A stretch of DNA of 64,000 bases, taken from Sanghuangporus weigelae (lineage: Eukaryota; Basidiomycota; Agaricomycetes; Hymenochaetales; Hymenochaetaceae). Positions 1 to 11,025 of the stretch are shown piece after piece. Under the pieces are notes generated by a model. It did not search any database, was not told where the DNA came from, and saw only the letters and a list, made by a program, of their open reading frames with translations. The translations under genes and the position numbers were made by a program. The stretch is from NCBI GenBank assembly GCA_033182465.1, contig CP137321.1, positions 1,364,001 to 1,428,000 on the forward strand, given 5' to 3'. Position 1 is the first letter of the stretch; the number at the start of each line of letters is the position of its first letter.

Positions 1-3000
1 CTCTGAACATGCTTTCTCTAATTGACAATTTCAAAGGTCCATGCACTTTATCCGACCCTTACGCAGGATCGGCTGGCTACTATTGCTCAGAGGGTGCCAA
101 GCGAGCGTGTTGATGCCATCTTGGATGTTGATCGCAGTATGGTCCCAATTCTAGATGTCTGATACTCAGTCTCACTCAATTTCCAGAGATCGCGCAGCTG
201 ATGGGATCGACAAAGAAGATTGTAGCGAGGAATAGTAAAGAATTTGCCAAGGAGATAGCGTATGTCTGCAATGGAGCTGCATGAGATAATATTTTTCACT
301 AAGATCCTTTCTAGGAAATATATTGATTCCAAGGACGAGAAACGCAGTAAAAAGAAGGACAAGGAAAAGAAGAAAGACGGCAATGGTCATGCGTTGTGGC
401 CTCTCATTCGTCAAGTCAATGTTCGCTGCAATAGTCGTGCTCTCAGTACAGGGGCTGTTCTTGTCGATCTTCCAGGAGTAGCAGATGCAAACGCCGCCCG
501 TTCGAGCATCGCACGGGACTACATGAAAAAGGCCAACTGCGTATGGATATTAGCACCTATCACCAGGGCAGTCGACGATAAGACGGCAAAAGGTATGTTT
601 TCTTTCGTGAGATGCAATTGTCAGCCCTAAAACCTCGGTTCCAAATATAGACCTTCTCGGTGATGCCTTTAAATCACAGCTTATGAGTGAGTGCATACAC
701 TCTTTTCTTATTTGAAAGGGAAGATCTTATTCTGTTCTTATAGTGGGTAAGCGCGCAAGTGCGCACAGCGGGATCTTTGCCTGATCTACTCTGATTTAGA
801 CGGGGGTTTTGCGGATGTCGAAAGTACGATCACATTCATTGCTACGAAATGCGACGATATTTCCTGTTCCGAAGTTATTGGTTCTTTGTCACTCGAGGCA
901 AGTCCTTTTAGCCCGATTTTAGCTTCAAGAGTGGGAAAATGATTCGTTTCAGGACGACCCTGTATTGGAAGAAATCGAGGGACGCATTACGGAAATCCGA
1001 TCCGACATGAAAGGGTGGAAGCAGAAAAAGACAGAAGCAGAGAAAGTTGCGAAAGGTAAGATCTTGTGGAAAGGAACATGTACATCGCTTATCGGGCATT
1101 TAGGCATCAACCAAGAATTACTCGCCATTCGCAATGACCTCACTGAACACCGGGAGCATCTGAAAGCCCTCCAAGAGGGTAGAACATTCACACCGAGCCA
1201 GCCCGCAAAGCCAGGTAAAAAAGCAAGCAATAAGAAACGCAAGAACTCCCGCGGAGGTAAAGTGGGGTCTCCGAAACGCATGAAAGAGGACTTCGATGAT
1301 ACAGAAGAGGCTGAAATGGCATTAGATCCTGATGCTGAAGAAGAAGAGAATGCAAGCCTCGATGACTTCATTGACGACGATCCCATCAAGGGTGATAGCT
1401 CTGACTCTGAGTCCGCTTCCGACTCGGACTCCGATTCTGCCTCTGACCTTGATGATAAATCCGATCGTAACGAAGAAAACATAGATGAACTGGACAGTGA
1501 CCCAGAGTCATCACAACCAGATGGTAGCGGTGATACTCTCACAGAGGAAGAGGTCAAGGCACAGATTGAGCAGAAAAACGCAGAATTGAAGGATGCTAGA
1601 GTGAGACTATCAGAAGCACGGAAACAGCGGAAGCAGGCCATGGACATGATCTCGAATCTGACGGAAAAGCAAAACAATACACAACGAGAGAAGAATGCTT
1701 TCTGTTCTTTGAAGCGTTCTGAAGTACGTTGTAATTCTGAACACGGTCCTTTTGGCTCTAACCAGTGTGCTAGTATTCCCGCGAGGTGCTCAAAGAAGAC
1801 TTCCGCATCGGCCTTAAGGTAGGACGCAGTGCCTCACCTTTGCAGTGTGATCGATGTGCTCACAGAGAGTAAAGGAACTTGATGATGCTGCGGAGGAAAA
1901 GCGCAATCCGATGGGATTCGACCCCTCTGTCAATCTGCGTGATTACGACGGTATCAATCTGCCGGTATTCACAATCTCATCCCGGGATTATATCCGAATC
2001 ACGAGTGAGTTATGTGAACGATGGTACCAGTATTCCTCTAATACATTTTCAGAGCAAGTGAAAGGAGATGGCAATCCGTCCTGCTTCAGCAATATCGAAG
2101 ATACTGGGATTCCTGAACTTCAAAAATGGTGCCATTCACTCACGATTAAATCTCGCGAAAGGGCTGCGAGAAACTTCAGGAATCAGCTGCGCGTATTCAC
2201 CACCTCTATTAAGAGTTATATCGATAGCTTTGCCATGGTAAGCGAGGCGGACAGGGAGGCGCTTCGTCAGAAATGGGAGTCTGCGCATGATGAAGTCCTT
2301 TACACGATGGACGATCATGAGGACGACGAAAGTGATGATGAAAGTGATGGATATGATTGGGTTTATGAGTATGGCAGATTAGTCCCTGTTGCGAGACGGT
2401 GCGCCAACGCGCCGAAACTTGGAGGTACTAAACAACGCAAAGGTGGTGAGGGCATTATCGCCAGGCTAAGCCAGGTAAGCTTACCCTTTTTTTTTAATCA
2501 GTAGCAGACTCACAATTGGTGTGAAGAAATTCGCCGAGGTCATCGCGACCAGTGTTGAAGACATGCAGCATGCTTTCAAGGATGGTTTAGAGGAGAAATG
2601 TCAAGCAGGGGCCAATGCAGTAAGTGGTTTCTAGTCGTTTTATCTTGGAATTTGATAAGAATTCCACATCATCCAGGCTGCCGAGTCCGCTGTGGAAATT
2701 TCTGACGCCTTCGCTGCTTCAATGTATTGGTCGACTTACCGAGCTAGTGAGTTTCCAAGAAGTTGCATGTTCATAGTGCTGAGCGTGGCGATATAGCGTT
2801 GCGCCGGGATGGCATTTGGCGCAGAAACCTCAATGAAGAGCTCGTTTCGCCCATGACCAAGACGATCGCTTCCTCCTGGGCCAAAACCTTTGAGACGAAC
2901 CTCTTCACTGGTTTCGAGAAGGAGAGTCTCAAAGTGATTTCGGATTTACTCCAAGAGATCGAAGAGTCATGTCCGAAAGCACTGCGTGATCGGGCGCATC

Positions 3001-3614
3001 ACCAGGCTCAGCTCTGCCTTGACGAGGTTAAAGTTGCTCTTAGGAAGACAATCGACGTTGTTAGCGCAGAGCTCACGTCGGCCCAGAAGGAGGTCTCGCG
3101 TAGCCTTGAGCCTCACGTCAGGAATCAGCTTTGCGACGGTTATTCCCTGGCTATGCAAGAGCACGGAAGGGGAAGCGTTGCTCGGCAGAAGGTTCGCCTC
3201 TCGATGACTTTTCAAGATCTCTGTGCTAACCCTGCGCTATATCCAGCTGGTATTCAAGAACTATGTCTCCAATAACAAGGATCATCTGTTTGAAGACGGA
3301 GCTGATCTCATTCTTGAGGGGCTGGACAAGATTGCCATTGGTATTGGTGAGGCGCTGGTGAAAGCCATGGACAGCCTGGCAGAGAAGGTATTTCATTTTT
3401 TTCTGAACATCTTCTCTGTCTTTGATTCATGCGTTTATTTCATCAGATTGAGGTCAACCTCGCTGTTCTCTGGGAAAATGCAAGTGACGACGTACACCTT
3501 CTCCAGGAGCGCACTGAGGCAGTCAAATGCATCGACTCCATTTTGCGGCAACTGTCGCTTTGGGACAGTGCAGATAGGGATCGGGATGTGCTAATTACAA
3601 TGACCGAAAACTAG
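1..3614 (+). CDS. SLIP-GC-like dynamin-type GTPase, 5' end outside window
   Basis: Multi-exon gene; the first readable exon here (about 67-150) follows an intron end, so the start lies upstream. A G3-type DLPG motif followed by VADANAARSSIARDYM lies at about 460-530, and a TKCD G4-type motif at about 840-856, so the P-loop is outside the window. Next come a coiled coil (about 955-1055), an acidic Ser/Asp tract (about 1380-1470), a second coiled coil, and long helical exons to a stop at 3612-3614 (ending TMTEN). This order resembles the nuclear GTPase SLIP-GC-like proteins that are common in mushroom genomes, whose function in fungi is not known. I infer a large GTPase that may remodel membrane or chromatin; no organelle signal is visible. 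Exon ends are approximate. Confidence 0.75.
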
Positions 3615-3845
3615 AAACCGAATTCGATTCTAACTCGCAGAGCGAAATACCATGTCTTATTAATTCTTGCTACTTATGATATAGTCTAGTTGCGGACGGG
3701 AACTCATCCTTAGCATCTTCTATCGTACTTCCTCGATCGAATTAATTGGTTTAATACACGTCTTGCGTAAATGCACCTTAGCGATGATCACGCCGATCAT
3801 TCCGCAGATCTTACTTGACATGCCTGACTGAGATCACCTTTCTTC

Positions 3846-4691
3846 ATGGCCAAACAGCGCAAGCATAAGCCCGCTGCGCGATCACAGCAGTCCTCAGCCG
3901 AAGAAATACCTGAGAACGAACAATGGCGAATAATAGAAGAGACCGGCGTGCTCAAGAGAATACCGGAAGAATGGCGCTCAAAGACCAGCAAAGTGCCTCC
4001 GCCTGACACTGAAACGCAGAAGGAGGACGGAGATGACGATGACCCGTTTTCGCCTTTCTGCGATGAAGTGTTCAATGCAATCTGCTTTGCGATACCTTTT
4101 TCCTCACTTTACATCATGATGGACTTGTACGTATGGGCCGCTTTGCTGTCTGTGTCATATCGCGTGCGACTGAACGAGCCTTAGGCTTGCACATCGTCAG
4201 TATGCCCAGGAAATAACGGCAACTGGTCTCTTGGAGAAAGTGTTTTGGGGGATTCCATGTTAGTATCTCGACTTCCCCATTTATTCAGCATGCTCACTCT
4301 ACTTCTGTTGGAATTGTAGTCCTATTCATCTTTATCTTCTACAGTAGGCTCTTTCGTTCTCTATTCTTCCCCACCAATTTAACTCAGTCTTTCTAGCGTT
4401 ACGATACAAGCAGGAATGGCAAACTCAGATTATCATGTTTCTTCTGTCGGTGGGATGTGGTTGCAGACTCATTTACATTGTGAATTGGGCGAGCTGGAGA
4501 ACGGTGATCGACCAGGCGCGTATCTTCATAGAGCTCATTCCTTCTCGGGTCTTAATGCTTTTTGTCAGTGCGCATCGCTGGGGACGATATGGGTGTATAG
4601 TATCGTGCACCTAAACCTCTTACCTGCTGTAGGAGCTCTGGCAATTGTCGCAGCATACGTCAAATGGAAGGACTTGAGAATAATATTCTAG
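3846..4691 (+). CDS. DUF7719-type small membrane protein
   Basis: Five exons. Exon 1 (3846-4126) encodes a charged N-terminus (MAKQRKHKPAARSQ) and the start of a membrane segment (FAIPFSSLYIMMD). It continues at 4185-4258 with LLAHRQYAQEITATGLLEKVFWG, then a short hydrophobic exon (LFIFIFY), then LRYKQEWQTQIIMFLLSVGCGCRLIYIVNW, and ends with CASLGTIWVYSIVHLNLLPAV. From memory, fungal DUF7719 proteins share the DxLxHxQYAQE block and a late PPLGxLWxxSVIxxDL block, and both appear in order here. Three to four membrane spans are likely. Function is unknown. The last intron only works as a GC-AG intron (listed separately). Its 3' end faces the gene at 5025. Confidence 0.7.
4516..4568 (+). other. 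Probable GC-AG intron in the DUF7719-type gene
   Basis: The exon ends ...ATC GAC CAG and the next in-frame exon begins TGC GCA TCG CTG GGG. The only arrangement found that keeps both conserved blocks in one frame removes 4516-4568, which begins GCGCGT and ends GTCAG. The GT at 4520 gives the wrong frame, and reading through the intron leads to a stop after a nonconserved stretch. The splice is inferred from frame and family conservation, not from transcripts. Confidence 0.6.
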
Positions 4692-5024
4692 GATTACAAT
4701 AATGAACGGACTATGCATAATATTTACTTGTCGTTTTGCAAATAATATCCCCTCTTTAGACAAGATCATGGCCTGCTCAAGATTGCAAGCGTCTTCACGG
4801 AGTGAAGGAACAATCTCGAGACATAAGATGATCAGAAATTCGGAGGGCTGTTGTTGTTCGCTCGATGATACGCCACTTCCGAGATGGGAGCTTTTACTCG
4901 TATGGCACCTATTACGAGCGAAGAGATTATTGGACCTGATATACGATCCAATTCCTTCGAGTTTGGTAGTCACATCGGCTAAATGCTTGCGTGTATGAAT
5001 CAGGAAAACCAGACAGATGAGACA
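4692..5024. other. Convergent 3' region, no gene seen
   Basis: This lies between two facing stop codons. It is AT-rich with several TAATAT/ATAATAT stretches that could serve polyadenylation. A minus-strand open frame here shows no family resemblance and probably belongs to 3' UTR. Confidence 0.5.
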
Positions 5025-6706
5025 TTATACACCGGGACCTTCATCCAATTCAGCCGCCAGTAATTCTACTTTTCTCTGGAGGAAGTCGTCAATAATGCGT
5101 TCAAGACGTGTTAGCGTGACGTACCCTGAATGTGTCGGTCCGTGCATCCAGCACATTCTCCAAGACCCTAATTTGCCATCTGAGACGTCTGCTGAGCCGG
5201 ATGAGACTGCCTCGATGTTGCTCCAGGCGCTCCCGAAAGGCGTCAAAAACCCTTCTGTCTCGCGCAAAATAGTATGTCTGTCGCAGAATGAAGCAATAAT
5301 ATGAAACCAGTTATATTTTGTACGCACGGGTATGGGTTCTCCCTGAACGGTGTCCAATACGCAGGACCAGGCGGCTAACACCAATAAGTCAGCGGTAGCA
5401 TTCGCAATACTGGAGATAACATGTCAAATAATAAATTGTCATGAATCAACAACAACATACTAATCTTCCAGTGATGCAATAAGCTCTGCCTTGCCCAGCT
5501 CTCTCGTTGCAAAGTTCCGGACAATTGTCTCGGCGGTATGAACGGGTTTTCCTTCTGAACCTGCCCGAAGAGCAAGCGCAACATTATGAGTTTGGTCATT
5601 CACCCATCTTTCGCCCTCGCTCATAATTAGCGTTTGCATGAAGGACGCAATTAGGTCCGACTGTGACCGTTGAAGTCCGTAATCAATGGCGAGCTTCAGG
5701 TTTGTACCTTGAGGACGGCATGTCAGTCAAGTTCGTCGTGAAAGCATATTGTGTACGCACGCAATGCCTTCAACAACGGTCTCGTCCGCTTGTCGGCCAT
5801 ATCGCTGTCCTCAAGACGATTGACCCATCGCGACATGGCGCCGAGAATGAGGATAGCAACTTCACGATGTGAATCTCCTATCCTCATAGCGTGTACCAAT
5901 GGCGTCGCATCTCCAGATTTCTTGAGTAAGAGCTATTGCCGCCGCTTCAGCACAAGCAAAGACAAAGAAAGCACAAGTGCAAAAGCTGACATGGAATGCG
6001 CGATCTCGAACTTCCATGAGAAACATGACATCCTTCCTTTCTATTGCACGAAATACCTCATAAAGCTAGATGCACAACAGGACGTTTCAGTGAATGGACA
6101 TGGCAGAAAAGTGAAGAAAAACAGACCTGGGGCTCTTTCCAAGGAGTCGTCGAAGGCTTGGGGCGTTTCGGGGAGAACCAGTTCTTCCGAGATGAACCAC
6201 TGTCCGTGCCAGGCGGTTTAGACGTACTTGATCGTCGCTCTCGTACTTCAGCTCCGTCTGTCGAAGAAGACGAAGAAGATGATAAACTCCCTTCTAGTTG
6301 TCTCTGGACTTCCTTCGGAGCACTGGCTTGTGCCTCTCTCTCCAAGAAACCTAGGCACAGAAACTGTAGGGTTAGTGCATAGATGCCTTCGGATACGAGC
6401 ATCGTTTTAGAACACACTGGTCAAAGGAAGCCTTGACAGGAGACAAGGCTCAGAGCTTACGCTCTTCCGAGTAGCTAGTTTACGGACATCTGAGTCTGAG
6501 AATGGATTGTCCAACTGCGCAGCTAACTCCTGGACCAAGTAAGAGTTGTTGAACATGTCCTTGCTTGAGTAGGAAAAGTTACTTTGAGGAGATCGAGAGC
6601 AAGTGAGAAAGGAGCATACGTGTAAGTTTTGTCTACATGTTACTCCTATGGGGAAGAAGCAAACCGTGAGTTTGATGTGGGCGGTGAACCAAGAGTACGC
6701 TTTCAT
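5025..6706 (-). CDS. Conserved fungal protein with ankyrin-like segment, function unknown
   Basis: About nine exons read from 6706 down to a TAA at 5025-5027. The N-terminus (MKAYSWFTAHIKLTVCFFPIG) is hydrophobic enough to be a signal anchor or amphipathic helix. It is followed by DMFNNSYLVQELAAQLDNPF, a Ser-rich linker (about 6130-6290), then VFRAIERKDVMFLMEVRDRAFH joined to LLLKKSGDATPLVHAMRIG, which reads like ankyrin-type helix pairs. After that come helical exons (LKLAIDYGLQRSQSDLIASF; ANATADLLVLAAWSCVLDTV) and a basic coiled coil ending AAELDEGPGV. I do not recognise a named family; the continuity of these blocks over clean introns indicates a real gene. The first two intron boundaries are uncertain. 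Its promoter overlaps the carrier relic upstream. Confidence 0.7.
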
Positions 6707-6959
6707 CAGGTAAATACCGTGAGAAACTTTGTAGTGAACTCTATTACATTATATGGATCGACATCTCGCTGACCCAAACTCCCAGAAGCAGTAGCTGTTT
6801 CTTGAGGCCAGACTAGCCGAAACGACGCTTTGCCCCTTTCTCATATGCTCATCCGGGGAAGAATTCTATGGTGCCTCTTCAACATTTCGCAGACGGGATG
6901 AAATCGACTTGGGCTTTTACTCAACACTCGATATCAACGCTGCTTTTGGCAGCGTATTT

Positions 6960-7495
6960 TCAAACAAAGTCAAATATATGTGATCACTGAATCACTTATG
7001 AGAAGAAATCCATACATGAAAACTTGGAGAAATACAACGATGTCGAGAAGCGGCTACGTACCACGTCAAAATACTTGAAAGTAATCCAATAATCCGCATC
7101 CGATCACTTCAAAATAGTCTGAAAGATAGTGAAATCGTCTCACGAGATCAGCCCACGCTTCGAGGTGTCCGCAACCTTGCATAACTGAGCACATCCGAGC
7201 TTTGAAAGATCATTCGCAGGAGCTATGACATCTACAAAAGAGTCTACGTCTAAAAATCTTCAAGCATAGCAACCCAAATGGAGTGAAAGAGACCATTAGC
7301 GTCGGAAAGCAAGCATGAATAAATGAACATACTTCACGCTGCTAACTGTCACCTTCGCATGTGCATCGAAAATCCTATGCCATCTCCTCAGCTCACTTTC
7401 TGGAACATGAATCGCATGTTTGAGCGTTGAGATAGCTTTCAAAGTTGCCAAGGTTTGGATTGCAGCCGTCGCAGTATCATTGTCATAGGTTATAA
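6960..7495 (-). pseudogene. Relic of an aspartate/glutamate carrier (Aralar/AGC-type) EF-hand domain
   Basis: Read on the minus strand, 7362-7490 gives TAAIQTLATLKAISTLKHAI followed by HVPESELRRWHRIFDAHAK. After a 3' splice-like site, 7060-7250 gives FLDVDSFVDVIAPANDLSKL, VADTSKRGLIS, DDFTIFQTILK and SDADYWITFKYFDV. These blocks match, from memory, the N-terminal calcium-binding region of basidiomycete AGC-type mitochondrial carriers. It is broken: no in-frame ATG was found, TGA at 7140-7142 stands where the family has Trp (ISWDDF), TGA at 7104-7106 stands where it has Arg (LKRPDADY), and about three residues are missing before VADTSKRG. Downstream sequence has decayed (HIYLTLFENTLPKAA) and the six-helix carrier domain is absent. 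Probably a partial duplicate; the intron-like gap argues against a processed copy. Confidence 0.75.
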
Positions 7496-7614
7496 GCGAG
7501 ACTCACCAAGCTATGATTGGTTAAAAGCAGCTGCGAAGGTACAAAAACGAGAAGTTTGTTCAGTTCACTTTATTTAAACCAAACACTTCTATCATTTTGA
7601 CATCGAGAGAGGTT

Positions 7615-9009
7615 CTATCCCTTTTTCTTCAATCGCGAAGTGTTCTTCCTTTCATCTGGTGCGTCTAAGAATCCTCCTAACTCTAGAGCATTTCGAGCGG
7701 CTTGATTGATATGCTTGAACCGGTCCGGGCCCAAATGGATTCCTCCAAAGTATCTAGTGACAACGACAAGCACGTTGTCGACGTCCTTCGGCTACATCGG
7801 TATTATAATTGAGTAGATGAGATGAAAAACCTTACTAAAATCTGTAACAAATGAGCTAAGCGACCTCCCGCAGCTGTTTCTCCATCGTCGTCATTATCTG
7901 AATGGTGTAAGAATCAGGACACTGCAGAATACTGCATTGGCTTTAGAACCTACCTTGATGCAGGACTTCATTCGTTCTGCACCTCCAAGCGTTTATAATG
8001 GGATGCGCAGCACGAGAAATCCGACGGTCTGCCATAAGATGGGAGAGAACCGTGGGCACCTAGAAAGTAAATTATTGTAATGTAGTTTAGGAGTGAGCCA
8101 GCACAAAACGAACCTGAGCTGGATTCATTATTCGGCATGCGCGGCCAATGAATACGCTCTTGCGGTCAACGATGGGTTCCGATACCGCCAATGTCAGGCT
8201 CTCGGGCAGAGCATCTGGAGGCTCCTGCTCCTTTGAGGAACTTCCGACAGTCGCATTTCCGCCAACTTCTTTTTCTTGTCCGGTGTTTTCTTTACCATGT
8301 TTTATCTCTTGTATCCTCTCCTTTTCGTCCTCTCTTATGAGTTCTTGCGCCTTTTCCTCACCCAAACGTTCCAAATACCAAGCTGCAACGCGTTCACGAA
8401 CATTCTCCAATCCATCAAATACACATTCTGATCCTGGAAGAAATTCGACGCCTCCTCTCGATGAGATGAACGTCCGCAACACTGCTCCGAATAGGTTGGC
8501 ATCGACGCCGAACGGTCCAATGTATCGTGAGAGAAGTTGAAATTGCGGTGGAGAACTCGATGGATATGCTCGAGGTAATGATACAAGGACCCGAAATCGG
8601 ACCTCCGGGCTGTCGTGTGGCGGTGGCAATCTAAATCAAACGGGCATCGTAAATTCTCGAAGCGAATGCAACTGAAAAAAAAGGACGCACCCTAAGTGAA
8701 CCTCGTAGCGCACCGCCTTCTCATCAGAGCTAATACCGCCGTTTCCGTTGGATCGATTCGGCTTCCATACTGTTATCGAGTCGTTACTGTCTTCACCATA
8801 GATAGATCGTAGAACTGCATGTTCACAAGAGGAGTTGGCAAGGGAGAGCTGATGGGGAGAAGAATTGCAGAAACTCGCCCACCCCCTATTTCCGCAACGA
8901 TTTGCTCGTACGCAGGATTAAAGGACAATTCCTGTATCAGATTGTCCAGTTCTTTGGCGTCGTCTTCTTGTAATAAATTGTCGTTTTGAGAAGAATCATT
9001 CGAATTCAT
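7615..9009 (-). CDS. YIH1: IMPACT/Yih1-family RWD protein
   Basis: Minus-strand gene from ATG at 9007-9009 to TAG at 7615-7617. The N-terminal RWD domain (VLRSIYGEDSNDSITVWKP, then AVRYEVHL and VRFRVLVSLPRAYPSSSPP) is followed by a charged linker (about 8200-8330) and a C-terminal IMPACT/UPF0029 domain: SEPIVDRKSVFIGRACRI, VPTVLSHLMADRRISRAAHP, VLVVVTRYFGGIHLGPDRFK and HINQAARNALELGGFLD. Yih1/IMPACT proteins bind Gcn1 through the RWD domain and restrain Gcn2 kinase, damping the amino-acid starvation response. The usual AxHNIxAYR block of the C-domain is replaced by AAHPIINAWR. An intron around 8815-8880 is needed to join the N-terminus to the RWD frame. It is divergent from ATG29 with 184 bp between start codons. 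Confidence 0.88.
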
Positions 9010-9193
9010 GGATTCCTAGGGGCGGGTCTTGTCCAAGCCAAGGCGAACTATTAATTCTGATCGTCGATCGCAGATCAACAGGATCAGAGTCCTATTTCGA
9101 AACGAAACTATCCACTTAGCTTCACATTACTTATGTTCAAGTCAAGACAAGAACTAGAATTACTTAGAACACTACAACAATATTGATACTAAT

Positions 9194-10644
9194 ATGCCCT
9201 CTCCAGCACCATCTGGCCCTGTGCGAGTCGTCATCCGATTGCCTTATAATCGTCCTGCAGAAGGCTTTGAGAACCCACCTCGGGTAAGCTCATTTAGCCG
9301 TTGTTCATTAAATTATACGCGACTAACAGAACAACAGATTGAATGGAACGCAGAGAAGGAAAACATCTTATGGGAAGTCATCGCTCGATCCAGAGCCTCG
9401 GACAGCGGAGGAACTGATTGTAAGCCTAACGTTCACTCCGATCGTACGTCTAGTATTGACATTTCTCGAAGGGCAAGGACTGGCAAGCCATCTAGCTGTG
9501 CCCCTTCCCTACCTTCTCTTCAGAGCGCAAACGCGCTATGAAGAAGACCTCAAAGGAATTCAACACCTGAAAGGGCATTTCACACCAGTCCCTGGTCCTT
9601 CATTAGCACGACCAGTAGAAGAGGAAGGAAAGGCCCTGAATCGTCCTGAACTGGTCAAGCGACTGTCGATTAATACGGGAGGAAGTGCGAAACTATCTTC
9701 ATCCGGTCGACTCAATACTCCGCTAGGCATCCGGGCACGGTTGAATTCCCTGGGTTTCGATTCTGGATCGAGACACTCAAAGGGCACGTCGTCTTCTGTT
9801 CTTACACTTCAAGTAGGACGGAACGTGCCGCCTGTAAGGACCTTAACTTCATCGCCGTCGCCCGTGGATTCGAACTCCGAGTCTGAAGATGAGGTTGCGA
9901 AAGCCGAGGAGGAAGAGCGCCGGGCAGAGGAGCAGGAGGCACTGGACCAGAAATTGAAGCAGCTTCAGAGTATGATGACGAGTAATACGCTTGGTCTTGT
10001 GCGAGACGCAAGGCCGAAGACGAAAGGCAAAGAACCTCAACGAGGGCGCGATATCAGATCGCCAACATCGCCTTCGCCGTTGCGCAGACAGACATTCCCC
10101 GGAGCCGGCAGGAGAGACCTGAGTTCAAGTGACTTCAACTCTAACACAAGCTCTCCCCAAGGCTCGATTCCATCAATACCTTCTCCTTCCGAATCCCAGA
10201 CGCAGTCTCCCGTAGCCAGGAATTTCGCTCATGTCAAGTCTTCGAGTCCTCCTGCCATATCTTCAAATCTGGCGAGAGGTCATTCGCACATGCCGTACAG
10301 ACCGATGGCTGTCGGAATAACACAACAAAGCGATAGAAGCAGCACTCACGGTTCTAGTGCTTCGAGTTTTGACGACATCAGTGGTATGTATTTCATCACA
10401 TATTCATTAAATCATGTTTTTTCCTGAAAAGATGTTTCTAGTGTCTACTAGTTTATCCGCATCTGCTCTCGAAAGTGCCTTGTCATCGAACATACGCGGC
10501 GCAGGCTCTAGATTGTGAGTCATCTCAACCGGATCTTTCAGTGAATCTCATGTTCAAATGCGTCATATATACAGCTCGGCATTTGCGCGCAGTCAGATTG
10601 GAAGGCGAACATCTCGAGGCCCAGCTAATACATCACTAGATTAA
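9194..10644 (+). CDS. ATG29: Autophagy-related protein 29 (Atg29)
   Basis: Exon 1 (from 9194) encodes VRVVIRLPYNRPAEGFENPP. Exon 2 gives IEWNAEKENILWEVIARS, and exon 3 restores a Trp across the splice and reads QGLASHLAVPLPYLLFRAQT, then RYEEDL. This V-RLP-RP ... PP-I-W--KE--LW ... VPLPYLLFRAQ pattern is the Atg29 N-terminal domain. The rest is Ser/Pro-rich and probably disordered, with an acidic coiled coil near 9880-9970 and a conserved-looking tail (ALSSNIRGAGSRFSAFARSQ, then IGRRTSRGP) ending with TAA at 10642-10644. Atg29 acts with Atg17 and Atg31 in the scaffold that starts autophagosome formation. The gene shares its promoter with the IMPACT/Yih1 gene; both relate to nutrient limitation, but co-regulation is inference. 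Confidence 0.88.
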
Positions 10645-10704
10645 TCAGCGGCATACGTGTACTGTACTTACTAGAGCTTGTAGTATCAGTAGTCGCGTCG
10701 AGGG

Positions 10705-10744
10705 ACGCGTGTACGATACTTACGCGTCGCAGTCGTTAACGCGT
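10705..10744. promoter_or_regulatory. Three ACGCGT (MluI cell-cycle box) sites spaced 17 bp
   Basis: ACGCGT occurs at 10705-10710, 10722-10727 and 10739-10744, exactly 17 bp apart. ACGCGT is the core site of the fungal MBF (Mbp1/Swi6) complex that drives G1/S and some DNA-damage genes. The position is about 280-320 bp before DDI1 and just after ATG29, so DDI1 is the likely target. The sites are seen; factor binding is inferred. Confidence 0.55.
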
Positions 10745-10952
10745 AGGCTGCGATCAGCGGTTGACTTTCTTTTCTCTTTATATTCTGATCTGTAACCAAA
10801 GTCCGCTTCTACCCACGAACATCCGACACCACTACACGGACGCATATACCTACGTAATCCCCAGTAAAGCAACATAGGGATATTGTGTGCCCGGGTTGAC
10901 CGAAGGAGTTTTATCTGGGCAAACAACGGTCGAGCACAGCCTAAGCCTCTGT

Positions 10953-10960
10953 TATAAATA
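10953..10960 (+). promoter_or_regulatory. TATA box of DDI1
   Basis: TATAAATA lies 66 bp before the DDI1 ATG and is followed by a pyrimidine-rich tract, a common fungal core-promoter arrangement. Confidence 0.6.
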
Positions 10961-11025
10961 CGAGCCGCTCGACCACTTCTCTCGGTCTCATCTTTCTCTC
11001 TTTCTTTCTATAACTACCAACCAAA

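Larger units (their letters stand above)
10645..11025. promoter_or_regulatory. ATG29-DDI1 intergenic region, DDI1 promoter
   Basis: 381 bp between the ATG29 stop and DDI1 start. It holds three ACGCGT boxes (listed separately), a TATA box at 10953-10960 and a pyrimidine-rich leader (CTTCTCTCGGTCTCATC and CTCTTTCTTTC) just before the DDI1 ATG. This is the usual layout of a strong fungal core promoter. No gene is seen inside. Confidence 0.65.
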
